DNA of 64,000 bases from CAVWSM01 sp963799425. GTDB lineage: Bacteria > Actinomycetota > Actinomycetes > Jiangellales > Jiangellaceae. Shown here one piece after another: positions 17,313-24,978 of the stretch. The DNA lies in contig CAWCXA010000020.1 of NCBI GenBank assembly GCA_963799425.1, positions 1 to 64,000 of the forward strand, read 5' to 3'. Made by a program: the position numbers and the translations under genes. The notes beneath the pieces were generated by a model. That model was not told the origin of the DNA. It worked only from the letters and a program-made list of their open reading frames with translations, and did no database searches. How positions within the stretch are numbered: position 1 is the stretch's first letter; each line of letters opens with the position of its first letter.

Positions 17313-18611
17313 CACCGACGCCATCCAGCGCTCCGGTGCCTCAAGGCGGCGAGCCGTGCGCGCCCGCGCCGCCTGGGCGTCGGCGATGACCCGGGCCTCA
17401 GCGGCATCGCGGTGCAGCGCCTTCGCATTCACCGGTCCCGGCGGCGAGTCGACGTGCACGCTGGCCAGGCCCAGCCGCCGCTGCACCGGCCCTTGCGTGA
17501 CGCGGACGCTCTGCGTCTTGGCGTGCGGCACGACTGTGAGCACCCGGTGCAGCCACCCCTGCCGGGTCACGAAGACCTTGTCGTCGAAGCCGTACGCCAG
17601 CGCTGACGCCCCCTTCCAGCGCAGCCACCTCGACGGCCGCGGCGCCGACTGCAGCGGCACGGCGTCGATGTCGACACCAGGCAACACGCTTGCCAGCACT
17701 CGTCGTGCCACCTCGTAGGGCGCAACCGGCAGCAGGGTCGACGAGCTGCGGTTCTGGATCGGGTCGTCCTTGCCATAACCAGCGACGTCGACGAAGACGC
17801 GCACCCAGCGCCCACGCCACAGCCACGGTCGTCGGATCGAGACGCCCTGCACGCGGCCCGGGGGCACGGTCTGCGAGTGCGTGTCGAGCAGCCCCTTGCG
17901 AATCCGTACGCCATCCGGCGACTCGGCCACCGTGAAACCGAAGCTCAGGATGAGCTGGCGGTACAGCTCGCCTCCGAGACCGAGCCACAGGGGCAGCAAC
18001 GCACCGAAGACGACCCACTGGTTGGTGACCAACGACGTGCCCAGCAGCAGGAACGACGCGAGAAACCCCATGATGATCGGCCAGGTCAGGAAGGTCGATG
18101 CGAGCAGCCGCGGGAAAGGCACCTCGTGCAGCGGCCGCTCGGGTGCTTCGGGTGTCGCCGCGTCCAGGCCCGCGGCGCGCGCCAGGAGCTCGGCCCGCAG
18201 CGCCTGTGCCTCTGTCGCGGAGACGTAGGCCAAGGGTGCCTCCGCCTCCGAACCACCGGCCACCTCCAGGCGCAGCTCGCTCACCCCGAAGATGCGGGCA
18301 GCGAGCGGTCGTACGACGTCCACGGCCTGCAGCCGATCGAGGTGCACCCGCCGTGACCGCCTGACGAGCACACCGGAGTCGATGCGCAGGTCGCCACCGT
18401 CGATCCCGTACCGCGTGAACCACCACGACAGCAGCCCGCCGAGCGCCCCGATGACCGCGACAGCGAAGAGAATGGCGAGCAGCTCGGCGAACCGCACCTC
18501 ACGGATCGCGTTCTGGCTCGCGATGACCGCGCCGACTGCCAGCCACTTCCAGCCGCGTAGCAACGGAGTGATGGGGTGCAGCCGACGGAACTGGCTGGGC
18601 AAGGTGCTCAC
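17211..18611 (-). CDS. Membrane protein with multiple bacterial PH (bPH2) domains, YdbT-like
   Basis: A 466-residue membrane protein. Pairs of hydrophobic segments (residues about 22-70 and 180-225) alternate with bPH2 domains: YGIDGGDLRIDSGVLVRRSRRVHLDRLQAVDVVRP, then SPDGVRIRKGLLDTHSQTVPPGRVQGVSIRRPWLWR, then FVTRQGWLHRVLTVVPHAKTQSVRVTQGPVQRRLGL. This layout matches Bacillus YdbT. Function is not established; YdbS/YdbT have been linked to envelope stress. A 4-base overlap with the upstream YdbS-like gene marks an operon. It overlaps the methyltransferase gene tail-to-tail. Confidence 0.85.
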   Translation of the reverse strand: MSTLPSQFRRLHPITPLLRGWKWLAVGAVIASQNAIREVRFAELLAILFAVAVIGALGGLLSWWFTRYGIDGGDLRIDSGVLVRRSRRVHLDRLQAVDVVRPLAARIFGVSELRLEVAGGSEAEAPLAYVSATEAQALRAELLARAAGLDAATPEAPERPLHEVPFPRLLASTFLTWPIIMGFLASFLLLGTSLVTNQWVVFGALLPLWLGLGGELYRQLILSFGFTVAESPDGVRIRKGLLDTHSQTVPPGRVQGVSIRRPWLWRGRWVRVFVDVAGYGKDDPIQNRSSSTLLPVAPYEVARRVLASVLPGVDIDAVPLQSAPRPSRWLRWKGASALAYGFDDKVFVTRQGWLHRVLTVVPHAKTQSVRVTQGPVQRRLGLASVHVDSPPGPVNAKALHRDAAEARVIADAQAARARTARRLEAPERWMASVSVTADPGEAREDVGDEPLAALDEPAQPTETTDV

Positions 18612-19108
18612 AACCCGGCAGCCATGGCCTTGCCGCGCTCGGCAAGCCGGTCACGCAGCCTGGCCGCCTCGGAAGGGTCGAGCCCCGGAATCGTCGCGTC
18701 GCTCTCGGCCGAGGCGGTGTGCAGCTGCACCGAGCACACACCCGCCCATCGCTCGAGCGGACCCGCGCTCACGTCGACGAACTGCATGCGCCCGTAGGGC
18801 ACGACCACAAGCCGCTTGAACAGGACGCCGGACGTGATGAGCAGGTCCTCGTCCCGCTCCGCGTATCCCCAGGCCGCCACCTGACGGCCGATGAGCGCCC
18901 ATCCCGAGACGGTGTCGATCACCGCGAACCCAAGCCCGATGACGGCGACCCACGGAGCGTCGAAGACGACCGCTAGCACGACAGAGACGGCTGCAATGAC
19001 CAGGTTGGTCGCGACATGCACCAGCCGCCGGATGCGAGCCAACGCCGGCTCAACACGCTGCCACTCCTCACCGGGAGGCGCGAACACGGCGTCGGCTGGA
19101 GGCGTCAC
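18608..19108 (-). CDS. bPH2-domain membrane protein, YdbS-like
   Basis: A 166-residue protein with two membrane helices (residues about 30-75: LVIAAVSVVLAVVFDAPWVAVIGLGFAVID) followed by one bPH2 domain (ERDEDLLITSGVLFKRLVVVPYGRMQFVDVSAGPLERWAGVCSVQLHTAS). The YdbS-YdbT pair is conserved in many Gram-positive bacteria. It ends in a 4-base overlap with the YdbT-like gene and is divergent from the NuoD paralogue. Confidence 0.88.
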   Translation of the reverse strand: MTPPADAVFAPPGEEWQRVEPALARIRRLVHVATNLVIAAVSVVLAVVFDAPWVAVIGLGFAVIDTVSGWALIGRQVAAWGYAERDEDLLITSGVLFKRLVVVPYGRMQFVDVSAGPLERWAGVCSVQLHTASAESDATIPGLDPSEAARLRDRLAERGKAMAAGL

Positions 19109-19150
19109 GCACCAAGCCTATGCGCGGCAGCGGTGGTGCGAGATGGCAGA

Positions 19151-20320
19151 GTGAACACCGTGACCCAGACGACCGTGGGGATCGGCGCCGGCGCGGGCGA
19201 GCTCGCGACGACGGACATGGTGCTCAACATCGGGCCGCAGCACCCGTCGACCCACGGCGTCCTGCGCCTGCGGCTCACGATGGACGGCGAGGTCATCCGC
19301 GCGTGCGAGCCGATCATCGGATATATGCACCGCGGCGCGGAAAAGCTGTTCGAGGTGCGCGACTACCGGCAGATCATCGTGCTGGCCAACCGGCACGACT
19401 GGCTGTCGGCGTTTTCCAACGAGCTCGGGGTCGTGCTCGCCGTCGAGCGGATGCTTGGCATGGAGGTGCCGATCCGCGCGATCTGGGCGCGCACCCTGTT
19501 GGCCGAGCTCAACCGGGTCCTCAACCACTTGATGTTCCTGGGCTCCTACCCGCTCGAGATGGGCGCCATCACGCCGATCTTCTACTCGTTCCGCGAGCGA
19601 GAGGTGCTGCAGCACGTCATGGAGGAGCTGTCCGGCGGACGCATGCACTACATGTTCAACCGGGTAGGGGGGCTCAAGGAGGACCTCCCGGCCGGCTGGC
19701 TGGACCGCGCGGAACAAGCGGTGACAGACGTGCGGCGGCGCCTGCCCGAGCTCACCGAGTTCGTCCTCGGCAACGACATCTTCCAGGCCCGTACGGTCGG
19801 CGTCGGCAAGCTGCCCGTGGAGATCGCCCAGGCGTACGGGGTCTCCGGGCCGATCGCCCGGGCCAGCGGACTCGACTTCGATCTGCGCCGCGACGAGCCC
19901 TACCTCGCCTACCCGTCGCTGTTCGCGCCAGGCGGCCCCGGACGGGTGGTGACCCGATCCGAGGGCGACTGTTACTCGCGACTCAGCTGCCTGGCCGAGC
20001 AGATCGCCGTCTCCCTCGACCTGGCCACGGCCTGCATCGAGGAGCTGCGGGTGCTGCCCCAGGGACCGATCAACCTCAAGCTGCCCAAGGTGCTCAAGGC
20101 CCCCGAGGGCCACACATATGCGTGGACGGAGAACCCGCTGGGCATCAACGGCTACTACCTAGTGTCGCGCGGGGAGAAGACGCCCTGGCGACTCAAGCTG
20201 CGCTCAGCGTCCTTCAACAACATCGCTGCGCTCCCCGAGATCGTGGGCGGGGCCCTCTTGGCCGATCTTGTCGCGATTCTGGGGTCGATGTTCTTCGTCG
20301 TGGGAGACATAGACAAATAG
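19151..20320 (+). CDS. Orphan NuoD (NADH dehydrogenase I chain D) paralogue
   Basis: A 389-residue homologue of the 49-kDa subunit of complex I, alone without other nuo genes. It has NIGPQHPSTHGVLRL at 26-40, GYMHRGAEK at 57-65 and the C terminus FVVGDIDK. Arg61 (in HRG) aligns with the arginine of NDUFS2 that NDUFAF7 methylates. The quinone-contacting tyrosine of true NuoD (R-x-D-Y) is Trp84 here (NRHDW). Streptomycetes carry a similar extra copy (nuoD2). GTG 19151 is preferred, GTG 19160 possible. It may work outside complex I; the partner is unknown. Confidence 0.88.
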   Translation: MNTVTQTTVGIGAGAGELATTDMVLNIGPQHPSTHGVLRLRLTMDGEVIRACEPIIGYMHRGAEKLFEVRDYRQIIVLANRHDWLSAFSNELGVVLAVERMLGMEVPIRAIWARTLLAELNRVLNHLMFLGSYPLEMGAITPIFYSFREREVLQHVMEELSGGRMHYMFNRVGGLKEDLPAGWLDRAEQAVTDVRRRLPELTEFVLGNDIFQARTVGVGKLPVEIAQAYGVSGPIARASGLDFDLRRDEPYLAYPSLFAPGGPGRVVTRSEGDCYSRLSCLAEQIAVSLDLATACIEELRVLPQGPINLKLPKVLKAPEGHTYAWTENPLGINGYYLVSRGEKTPWRLKLRSASFNNIAALPEIVGGALLADLVAILGSMFFVVGDIDK

Positions 20321-20395
20321 CCAAATAGGGTCAAAGTTATGGGGCGCTAGTTGCTCTTTGCGTATCGAGGAGGTCGAGCCGCAGAGCCCAACCAT

Positions 20396-20456
20396 GTTGA
20401 TCATGGCGAAGCCGTGATCATTCTTCGAGTTTGATCACGACTTCACCATGATCAAC
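20396..20456. repeat. 61-bp palindromic element, copy 1
   Basis: Two 25-base arms (20396-20420 and 20432-20456) with two mismatches enclose an 11-base loop. The arms begin GTTGATCATGG. It lies between the NuoD paralogue and the convergent DUF1684 gene, 4 bases from the latter's stop codon, so it could act as a terminator. A second copy of the same length is at 31624-31684. Confidence 0.85.
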
Positions 20457-20460
20457 TCCC

Positions 20461-21102
20461 TTAGGTGGCGTGCGCGAACTCGCCCACTGGGAGGGGCACT
20501 GACAGGGTGTTGCCGGCTGGCGCCAGGGGGCAGGTCCACAGCGGGCTGTAGGCGCACGAGGGGTTGTAGGCGAAGTTGAGGTCGACGACGAGCCAGCCCG
20601 CGCGCACGTCGCCGCCGAGGTCAGCGCCCTTGACCGTGTCGAGCAGGTAGCGGCCGCCCCCGTAGGTGCGGCTACCGGCGAGCGCGTCCTTGACCGGCAC
20701 GAACACGCCGCCGCCGTACGACTCGAGCCACCACACGTCGAGGTCGCCGACCGACGGAAGGTGAAGCACTCCGACACGCGAGAACGGCACCACTCCGTCG
20801 GTCGTCGTCGGCACCTCCCACGAGACGGGCTCGACGTCGAAGTCGACGGCGACCTCGAACCGGAGCTCCGGCTGGTACGGCCCGATGTCCGCGCCACCGA
20901 ACGACTCCAGGTCCTCGACCGGAACCGGTGTGGCGGGATGAGCCGATAGCAGCTCGTCCCGCCCCGCCCGCCAGAGCGCATGCGCGTCCGCTGGATCCAC
21001 CGTCGCACGGACCGCTGCGTAGAGCGCGAACACCCGGCGGCGCCAGTCGGCGACAGCCAACGCGTAGGCGCCGCCGCCCAGCTCTGCCTGAACGTCGCTC
21101 AC
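20461..21102 (-). CDS. DUF1684 protein
   Basis: A protein of about 213 residues from GTG at 21102. It has the DUF1684 pattern: WRRRVFALYAAVR, RDELLSAHPATPVP, GSRTYGGGRYLLDTVKGAD and the C-terminal NPSCAYSPLWTCPLAPAGN with VPLPVGE. The two Cys and surrounding aromatic residues are the best-conserved part. No biochemical role is known. It begins 7 bases after the substrate-binding protein gene and may be in that operon. Confidence 0.85.
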   Translation of the reverse strand: MSDVQAELGGGAYALAVADWRRRVFALYAAVRATVDPADAHALWRAGRDELLSAHPATPVPVEDLESFGGADIGPYQPELRFEVAVDFDVEPVSWEVPTTTDGVVPFSRVGVLHLPSVGDLDVWWLESYGGGVFVPVKDALAGSRTYGGGRYLLDTVKGADLGGDVRAGWLVVDLNFAYNPSCAYSPLWTCPLAPAGNTLSVPLPVGEFAHAT

Positions 21103-21109
21103 AACGGCC

Positions 21110-22066
21110 TCAGAGCAGACCCTTGTCCTCGAGGTATGCCTGGGCCACGTCGGCGGGCTGCATGCGCTCACCATCGACCTGCAGGTTGAGCATCGCCAGG
21201 TCCTCCGTGGTCAGCACGTCGGCGAGCTGGTTGAGCGCGTCGGCAACCTCTGGGCTGCCGGCCGACTCGGTGTTGACGAACGGCACGAGGTTGTCGGCCA
21301 GCTGCAGCCCCTTGTCGTCCTCGAGCAAGACGAGGCCGAACTGGTCGAGCGTGCCGTCGGTGGTGCCAACGAGGCCGAGCTGGGCAGTGCCATCCTCAAC
21401 TGCCTGCTTGGTCTGCGTGCTGCCGAAGCCGAGCGGCAGAACCTCCGAGATGTTCAGGCCGTAGGTCTGCTCGAGCCCAATCTCGCAGAACGGCCGCTCC
21501 GGGCACTCCTCGACCGCGGCGAGCACGATCGGCTGGCCGAGTGCCGCGAGGTCGGAGAGTGTCGTCAGGTTGTTCTGTTCAGCGAATTCTTGCGTGACAG
21601 CAAAGCCGTTGGCGTCGATCGCTTCTGCAGGCTCGAGCACCGTGAGCCCGCGTGCCTCAGCGATGGGTGTGACGACTGCGACCGTCTCAGCCGCATCGCT
21701 CGTTGCGATGGTCGGCGCATCAGGACCGTTGTCCGCGTGGTTGAGGAACTCGGTCATCGTTGCCAGGTATTCCGGCACGACGTCAATGTCGCCGCTTTCC
21801 AGCGCCGGCGCGTACAGCTCACGGTTGTCGACCGACTGCACCGTCACGGTGAAGCCCGCGTCCTCGAGCAGCAGCTTGTACATCTCCTGCATGACGAGCA
21901 TCTCGGTGAAGTTGGCACCGCCAACTGTGAGATCGCCACTTGCACTTGCTCCGCTGGTCGCACCGCTGGTCGCATCGTCGTCGTCATCACCGCCGCACGC
22001 GGCGAGTGTGAGAACGAGCCCTACGGTGAGGGCTACGAGGGAATGGGTCTTGCGCATTGGCGGCAC
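21110..22066 (-). CDS. Glycine-betaine-type ABC transporter substrate-binding lipoprotein
   Basis: A 318-residue lipoprotein. Signal peptide with lipobox LTLAAC at about residue 20-25, an acidic linker, then an OpuAC/ProX-type domain: DLTVGGANFTEMLVMQEMYKLLLEDAGFTV, DIDVVPEYLATMT, GLVGTTDGTLDQFGLVLLEDDKGLQ and a C-terminal ADVAQAYLEDKGLL. It captures a quaternary amine osmoprotectant outside the membrane. The start may be ATG 22066 or 22057. It is downstream of the two permease genes, with a 130-base gap that shows no clear signal. Confidence 0.9.
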   Translation of the reverse strand: MPPMRKTHSLVALTVGLVLTLAACGGDDDDDATSGATSGASASGDLTVGGANFTEMLVMQEMYKLLLEDAGFTVTVQSVDNRELYAPALESGDIDVVPEYLATMTEFLNHADNGPDAPTIATSDAAETVAVVTPIAEARGLTVLEPAEAIDANGFAVTQEFAEQNNLTTLSDLAALGQPIVLAAVEECPERPFCEIGLEQTYGLNISEVLPLGFGSTQTKQAVEDGTAQLGLVGTTDGTLDQFGLVLLEDDKGLQLADNLVPFVNTESAGSPEVADALNQLADVLTTEDLAMLNLQVDGERMQPADVAQAYLEDKGLL

Positions 22067-22196
22067 ACCGCCTTCCTGGTCCGCCTTCTGTGTCCCGTGC
22101 CGCGTCTGCGGTCACGCGTGTCCGGCGAGCACCTCGGGGCACCCGCGCTTGCCCAAGTCAACTCCCGTCCTCTGACAGATTCATCCGCTAGGAAGA

Positions 22197-22928
22197 TCAC
22201 GAATCGGCCACAGAGCCGACCGCTGGGTTGAACTCCTTGGCTCGGCGCCGCCGCGTCCGCTCGCGCGGCACCGGGTCGAGCACGCGCTGCAGCAGCCCGA
22301 ACAACCCCTCCACGATGAGCGCGTAGACCGCAACGAGGATGGCGCCGGCCAGGACCTGGGCGTTGTCCTGGGTTCCGAAACCGTTGGTGATGATCCGGCC
22401 GAGTCCCGGACCGGCGACGACCGCGGCGATGGTTGCCGTGGCGACGACCTGCACGGCCGCGATCCGTACGCCGTTCATCATGAGCGGTGTCGCCAGCGGT
22501 ACCTCGACATCTCGCACGAGCTGTCCGCCGTTCATCCCCATGCCGCGCGCGGCTTCCACGACGTCGCGATCCACCTCCTGCATACCGACGTACGTGTTGG
22601 TGAGCATCGGCGGGATGGCAAACAGCACCAGCGCGATGATCGTGGCGATTGTCCGCTGTTCGTTGCTCGTGCCGATGAGGAGGATCAGGATCACGACAAT
22701 CGCAAAGACCGGCACTGCCCGCCCGATGTTGGACACCTGGATGGCAAGGGTTCCGCCACGGCCGATATGGCCGAGCACAACAGCGATCGGGATCGCCAAG
22801 AGCGCGGCGATGAGGAGTGCTATGCCCGAGATGTAGGTGTGTTCCCAGAGCCGATGAGCGATGCCCTCCGGACCGCTCCAGTTGGCACCGTCGGTCAGCC
22901 AGTCCCACGCACCGGTCACCTGGTCCAT
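22197..22928 (-). CDS. Glycine-betaine-type ABC transporter permease
   Basis: About 243 residues from ATG at 22928 with five to six membrane spans. The inner-membrane coupling loop EVDRDVVEAARGMGMNGGQLVRDVEVPLATPLMMNG is the EAA motif that contacts the ATPase. The sequence ends with an arginine-rich cytoplasmic tail. The other permease gene ends 2 bases upstream, so both are co-transcribed. Confidence 0.92.
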   Translation of the reverse strand: MDQVTGAWDWLTDGANWSGPEGIAHRLWEHTYISGIALLIAALLAIPIAVVLGHIGRGGTLAIQVSNIGRAVPVFAIVVILILLIGTSNEQRTIATIIALVLFAIPPMLTNTYVGMQEVDRDVVEAARGMGMNGGQLVRDVEVPLATPLMMNGVRIAAVQVVATATIAAVVAGPGLGRIITNGFGTQDNAQVLAGAILVAVYALIVEGLFGLLQRVLDPVPRERTRRRRAKEFNPAVGSVADS

Positions 22929-22930
22929 GC

Positions 22931-23620
22931 TCAGCCCGCCTTCCGCCGCCACGGCGTCAAGCCGCGTTGCAACACGAGCAACAGCAGGTCTGCGAGGATC
23001 GCTAGCACGACGCAAAGCACCGACGCTGTGAACACCTCGGCCCGGAAGTTGCTGCGATAGCCGCGATAGATGGCATTCCCGAGGCCGCCGAAACCGATGA
23101 TGGCTCCGACCGTCGTGAGCGCCACTGCGGACACCGTCGCTACGCGTAGCCCGGCGAAGATGGTCGGCAGCGCAAGAGGTAGCTCGATGCGCACGAGCAG
23201 GCGCCCGGCGCCATAACCCATGCCACGCGCGGCTTCTACGGCCTCAGCGGGGACGGAGCGCAAGCCGGTGAGCATCGTGCGTACGAGGATGACCAGCGAG
23301 TAGACCGTGATCCCGATGATGACCGTCTCGATCGTCAGGCCGGTCCACGGGTTCAGCAGAGCGAACAATGCCAGCGATGGGATGGTGTACAGAATCGTGG
23401 ACGTGCCAAGGACAGGGCCCTCGAACAGGGTCCATCTGCGGATGAGCAGGGCCAGCGGCAGCGAGATGGCCAGCGCGATGACGATGGACACCACGGTGAT
23501 GTAGATGTGCTGGTTGACCATGTCTCGCAGGTCGTCGCTGCGGGTCTCCACGTATTCCCAGCAGACCCACTCGTTGCGCACCAGGCACGAGTCGGAAAGG
23601 CTGGCCGCATGGACGAGCAC
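22931..23620 (-). CDS. Glycine-betaine-type ABC transporter permease
   Basis: About 229 residues. The N terminus (CLVRNEWVCWEYVETRSDDL) resembles the extracytoplasmic leader of OpuCB-type permeases, followed by about five membrane spans and the EAA loop AEAVEAARGMGYGAGRLLVRIELPLALPT. The start is uncertain: GTG at 23620 fits the family length, while an ATG at 23701 would give 256 residues. Either way it overlaps the divergent ATPase gene start. Confidence 0.85.
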   Translation of the reverse strand: MLVHAASLSDSCLVRNEWVCWEYVETRSDDLRDMVNQHIYITVVSIVIALAISLPLALLIRRWTLFEGPVLGTSTILYTIPSLALFALLNPWTGLTIETVIIGITVYSLVILVRTMLTGLRSVPAEAVEAARGMGYGAGRLLVRIELPLALPTIFAGLRVATVSAVALTTVGAIIGFGGLGNAIYRGYRSNFRAEVFTASVLCVVLAILADLLLLVLQRGLTPWRRKAG

Positions 23621-24808
23621 GAGACAGACCGTACCGAAGATGTGATGGTGCGGCTCGACCGCGTCTCCAAGGAGTACGACGACGGCACGGTTGCGGTGCA
23701 CGAGATCTCGTTGGACGTGCCGCGCGGCTCGCTCGTCATCCTGGTTGGGCCGTCCGGCTGCGGAAAGACAACGACGCTCAAGATGGTCAACCGTCTGGTG
23801 GAGCCGTCATCGGGGTCCATCGTCGTCGACGGGCACGACGTCATGAAGTCCAACCCGGTCGAGATGCGCCGCACCATGGGCTACGTCATCCAGCAGGTCG
23901 GCCTCTTCCCGCACCGCTCGATCCTGGACAACGTCGCCACAGTCCCGGAGCTGCTTGGCTGGTCGAAAGCGAAGCGGCGCGCGCGAGCCGGTGAGCTGCT
24001 TGAGCTCGTGGGGCTGGACCCGGATGTGTATGGGAAGCGCTACCCGCATTCGCTCTCAGGAGGGCAGCGCCAACGGGTCGGCGTGGCACGGGCGCTTGCC
24101 GCCGACCCGCCGGTGCTCTTGATGGACGAGCCGTTCAGCGCCGTCGACCCAATCGTGCGCGACCAGCTGCAGGAGGAGTTCCTGCGGCTACAGGCCGAGG
24201 TGAGCAAGACGATCCTGTTCGTCACGCACGACATCGAAGAGGCCGTACGCCTCGGCGACCGGATCGCGGTGCTGCGGCAAGGTGGCTACCTGGAGCAGTA
24301 CGACTCGCCCGCGACGATCCTCGGCGCCCCGGCGACGCCGTTCGTGGCCGAGTTCGTCGGCGCTGACCGTGGCCTCAAACGACTCTCGGTCACGAAGACG
24401 ACCGAAAGTGACTTGGAGCATCCACCCGTCGTACGGGCGACTGACTCGGTCGAAGACGCGGCTCGCGTGCTGGCCGAGGCGCGCAGCCGGTGGGCGGTTG
24501 TGCTCGATGAGCACGGCGGGCTGGCCGGCTGGGTCGGGCGCGACATGCTCGACGGGTCCGGCGTCGTCCGTGACCGGGCCAAGCGAATGGATGCCTGGGT
24601 GCTGCTCGGTGACTCTCTGAAGGTGGCGTTCGGCGAGATGCTGCAGTGGGACGCGGGCTGGATCGCAGTCCTCGAGCCGAAGGATCAGCGGTATCTCGGG
24701 GTGCTCACCCCCAACACCCTGCACATCGCGCTGCGCCGTTCGATCGACGCTGACGCTCGGGGGGTTGAGCCGTCTGAGGTGGCGGTGGAGACGGTCGCCG
24801 AGGCGTAG
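23609..24808 (+). CDS. Glycine-betaine-type ABC transporter ATP-binding protein with CBS-like domain
   Basis: A 399-residue ATPase of the OpuCA/ProV type. Walker A GPSGCGKTT, signature LSGGQRQRVGVARAL, Walker B VLLMDEP and switch His in FVTHD are all present. The last 120 residues resemble a CBS pair that senses ionic strength in OpuA/OpuC. ATG 23609 is preferred (GGAAAGG upstream); ATG 23645 is possible. Unusually, it is divergent from the permease genes with overlapping 5' ends instead of leading the operon. Confidence 0.92.
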   Translation: MDEHETDRTEDVMVRLDRVSKEYDDGTVAVHEISLDVPRGSLVILVGPSGCGKTTTLKMVNRLVEPSSGSIVVDGHDVMKSNPVEMRRTMGYVIQQVGLFPHRSILDNVATVPELLGWSKAKRRARAGELLELVGLDPDVYGKRYPHSLSGGQRQRVGVARALAADPPVLLMDEPFSAVDPIVRDQLQEEFLRLQAEVSKTILFVTHDIEEAVRLGDRIAVLRQGGYLEQYDSPATILGAPATPFVAEFVGADRGLKRLSVTKTTESDLEHPPVVRATDSVEDAARVLAEARSRWAVVLDEHGGLAGWVGRDMLDGSGVVRDRAKRMDAWVLLGDSLKVAFGEMLQWDAGWIAVLEPKDQRYLGVLTPNTLHIALRRSIDADARGVEPSEVAVETVAEA

Positions 24809-24828
24809 GCCTGAGGTAGCCTCGATTC

Positions 24829-24879
24829 ATGAGCTTGAGGGACCCGAAGCAGCACCGTCAGCAGTGGTGGTCGTCCTAA
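24829..24879 (+). CDS. trp leader peptide
   Basis: A 16-residue reading frame, MSLRDPKQHRQQWWSS, with adjacent Trp codons at 24865-24870 just before its stop. It precedes an attenuator hairpin and trpS. A -10-like TAGCCT at 24817-24822 places the transcript start at or next to the ATG, so the leader may be leaderless. Ribosomes would stall at the Trp codons when charged tRNA-Trp is scarce. Confidence 0.9.
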   Translation: MSLRDPKQHRQQWWSS

Positions 24880-24939
24880 CGGACGGCCCTCGACTCATTC
24901 CACGTCAGCCGTCCCGTCGGGGCGGCTGTTTCGTTTGTT
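24872..24939 (+). promoter_or_regulatory. Ribosome-mediated trp attenuator
   Basis: Four segments can be assigned. Segment 1 CGTCC (24872-24876) pairs with segment 2 GGACGGC (24881-24887). Segment 2 can instead pair perfectly with segment 3 GCCGTCC (24908-24914), giving an antiterminator. Segment 3 pairs with segment 4 in the 9-bp terminator AGCCGTCCC/GGGGCGGCT (24907-24915 with 24919-24927), followed by a U-rich run. Stalling at the Trp codons would cover segment 1 and let trpS be transcribed. Confidence 0.88.
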
Positions 24940-24978
24940 CGCGCCGTCGGGCAACCCCACATCAAATGGAGCGCGAGC

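Noticed and set aside
19118..20113. Long minus-strand open frame antisense to the NuoD paralogue
   Set aside because: The plus-strand protein is clearly conserved; the antisense translation is composition-driven.
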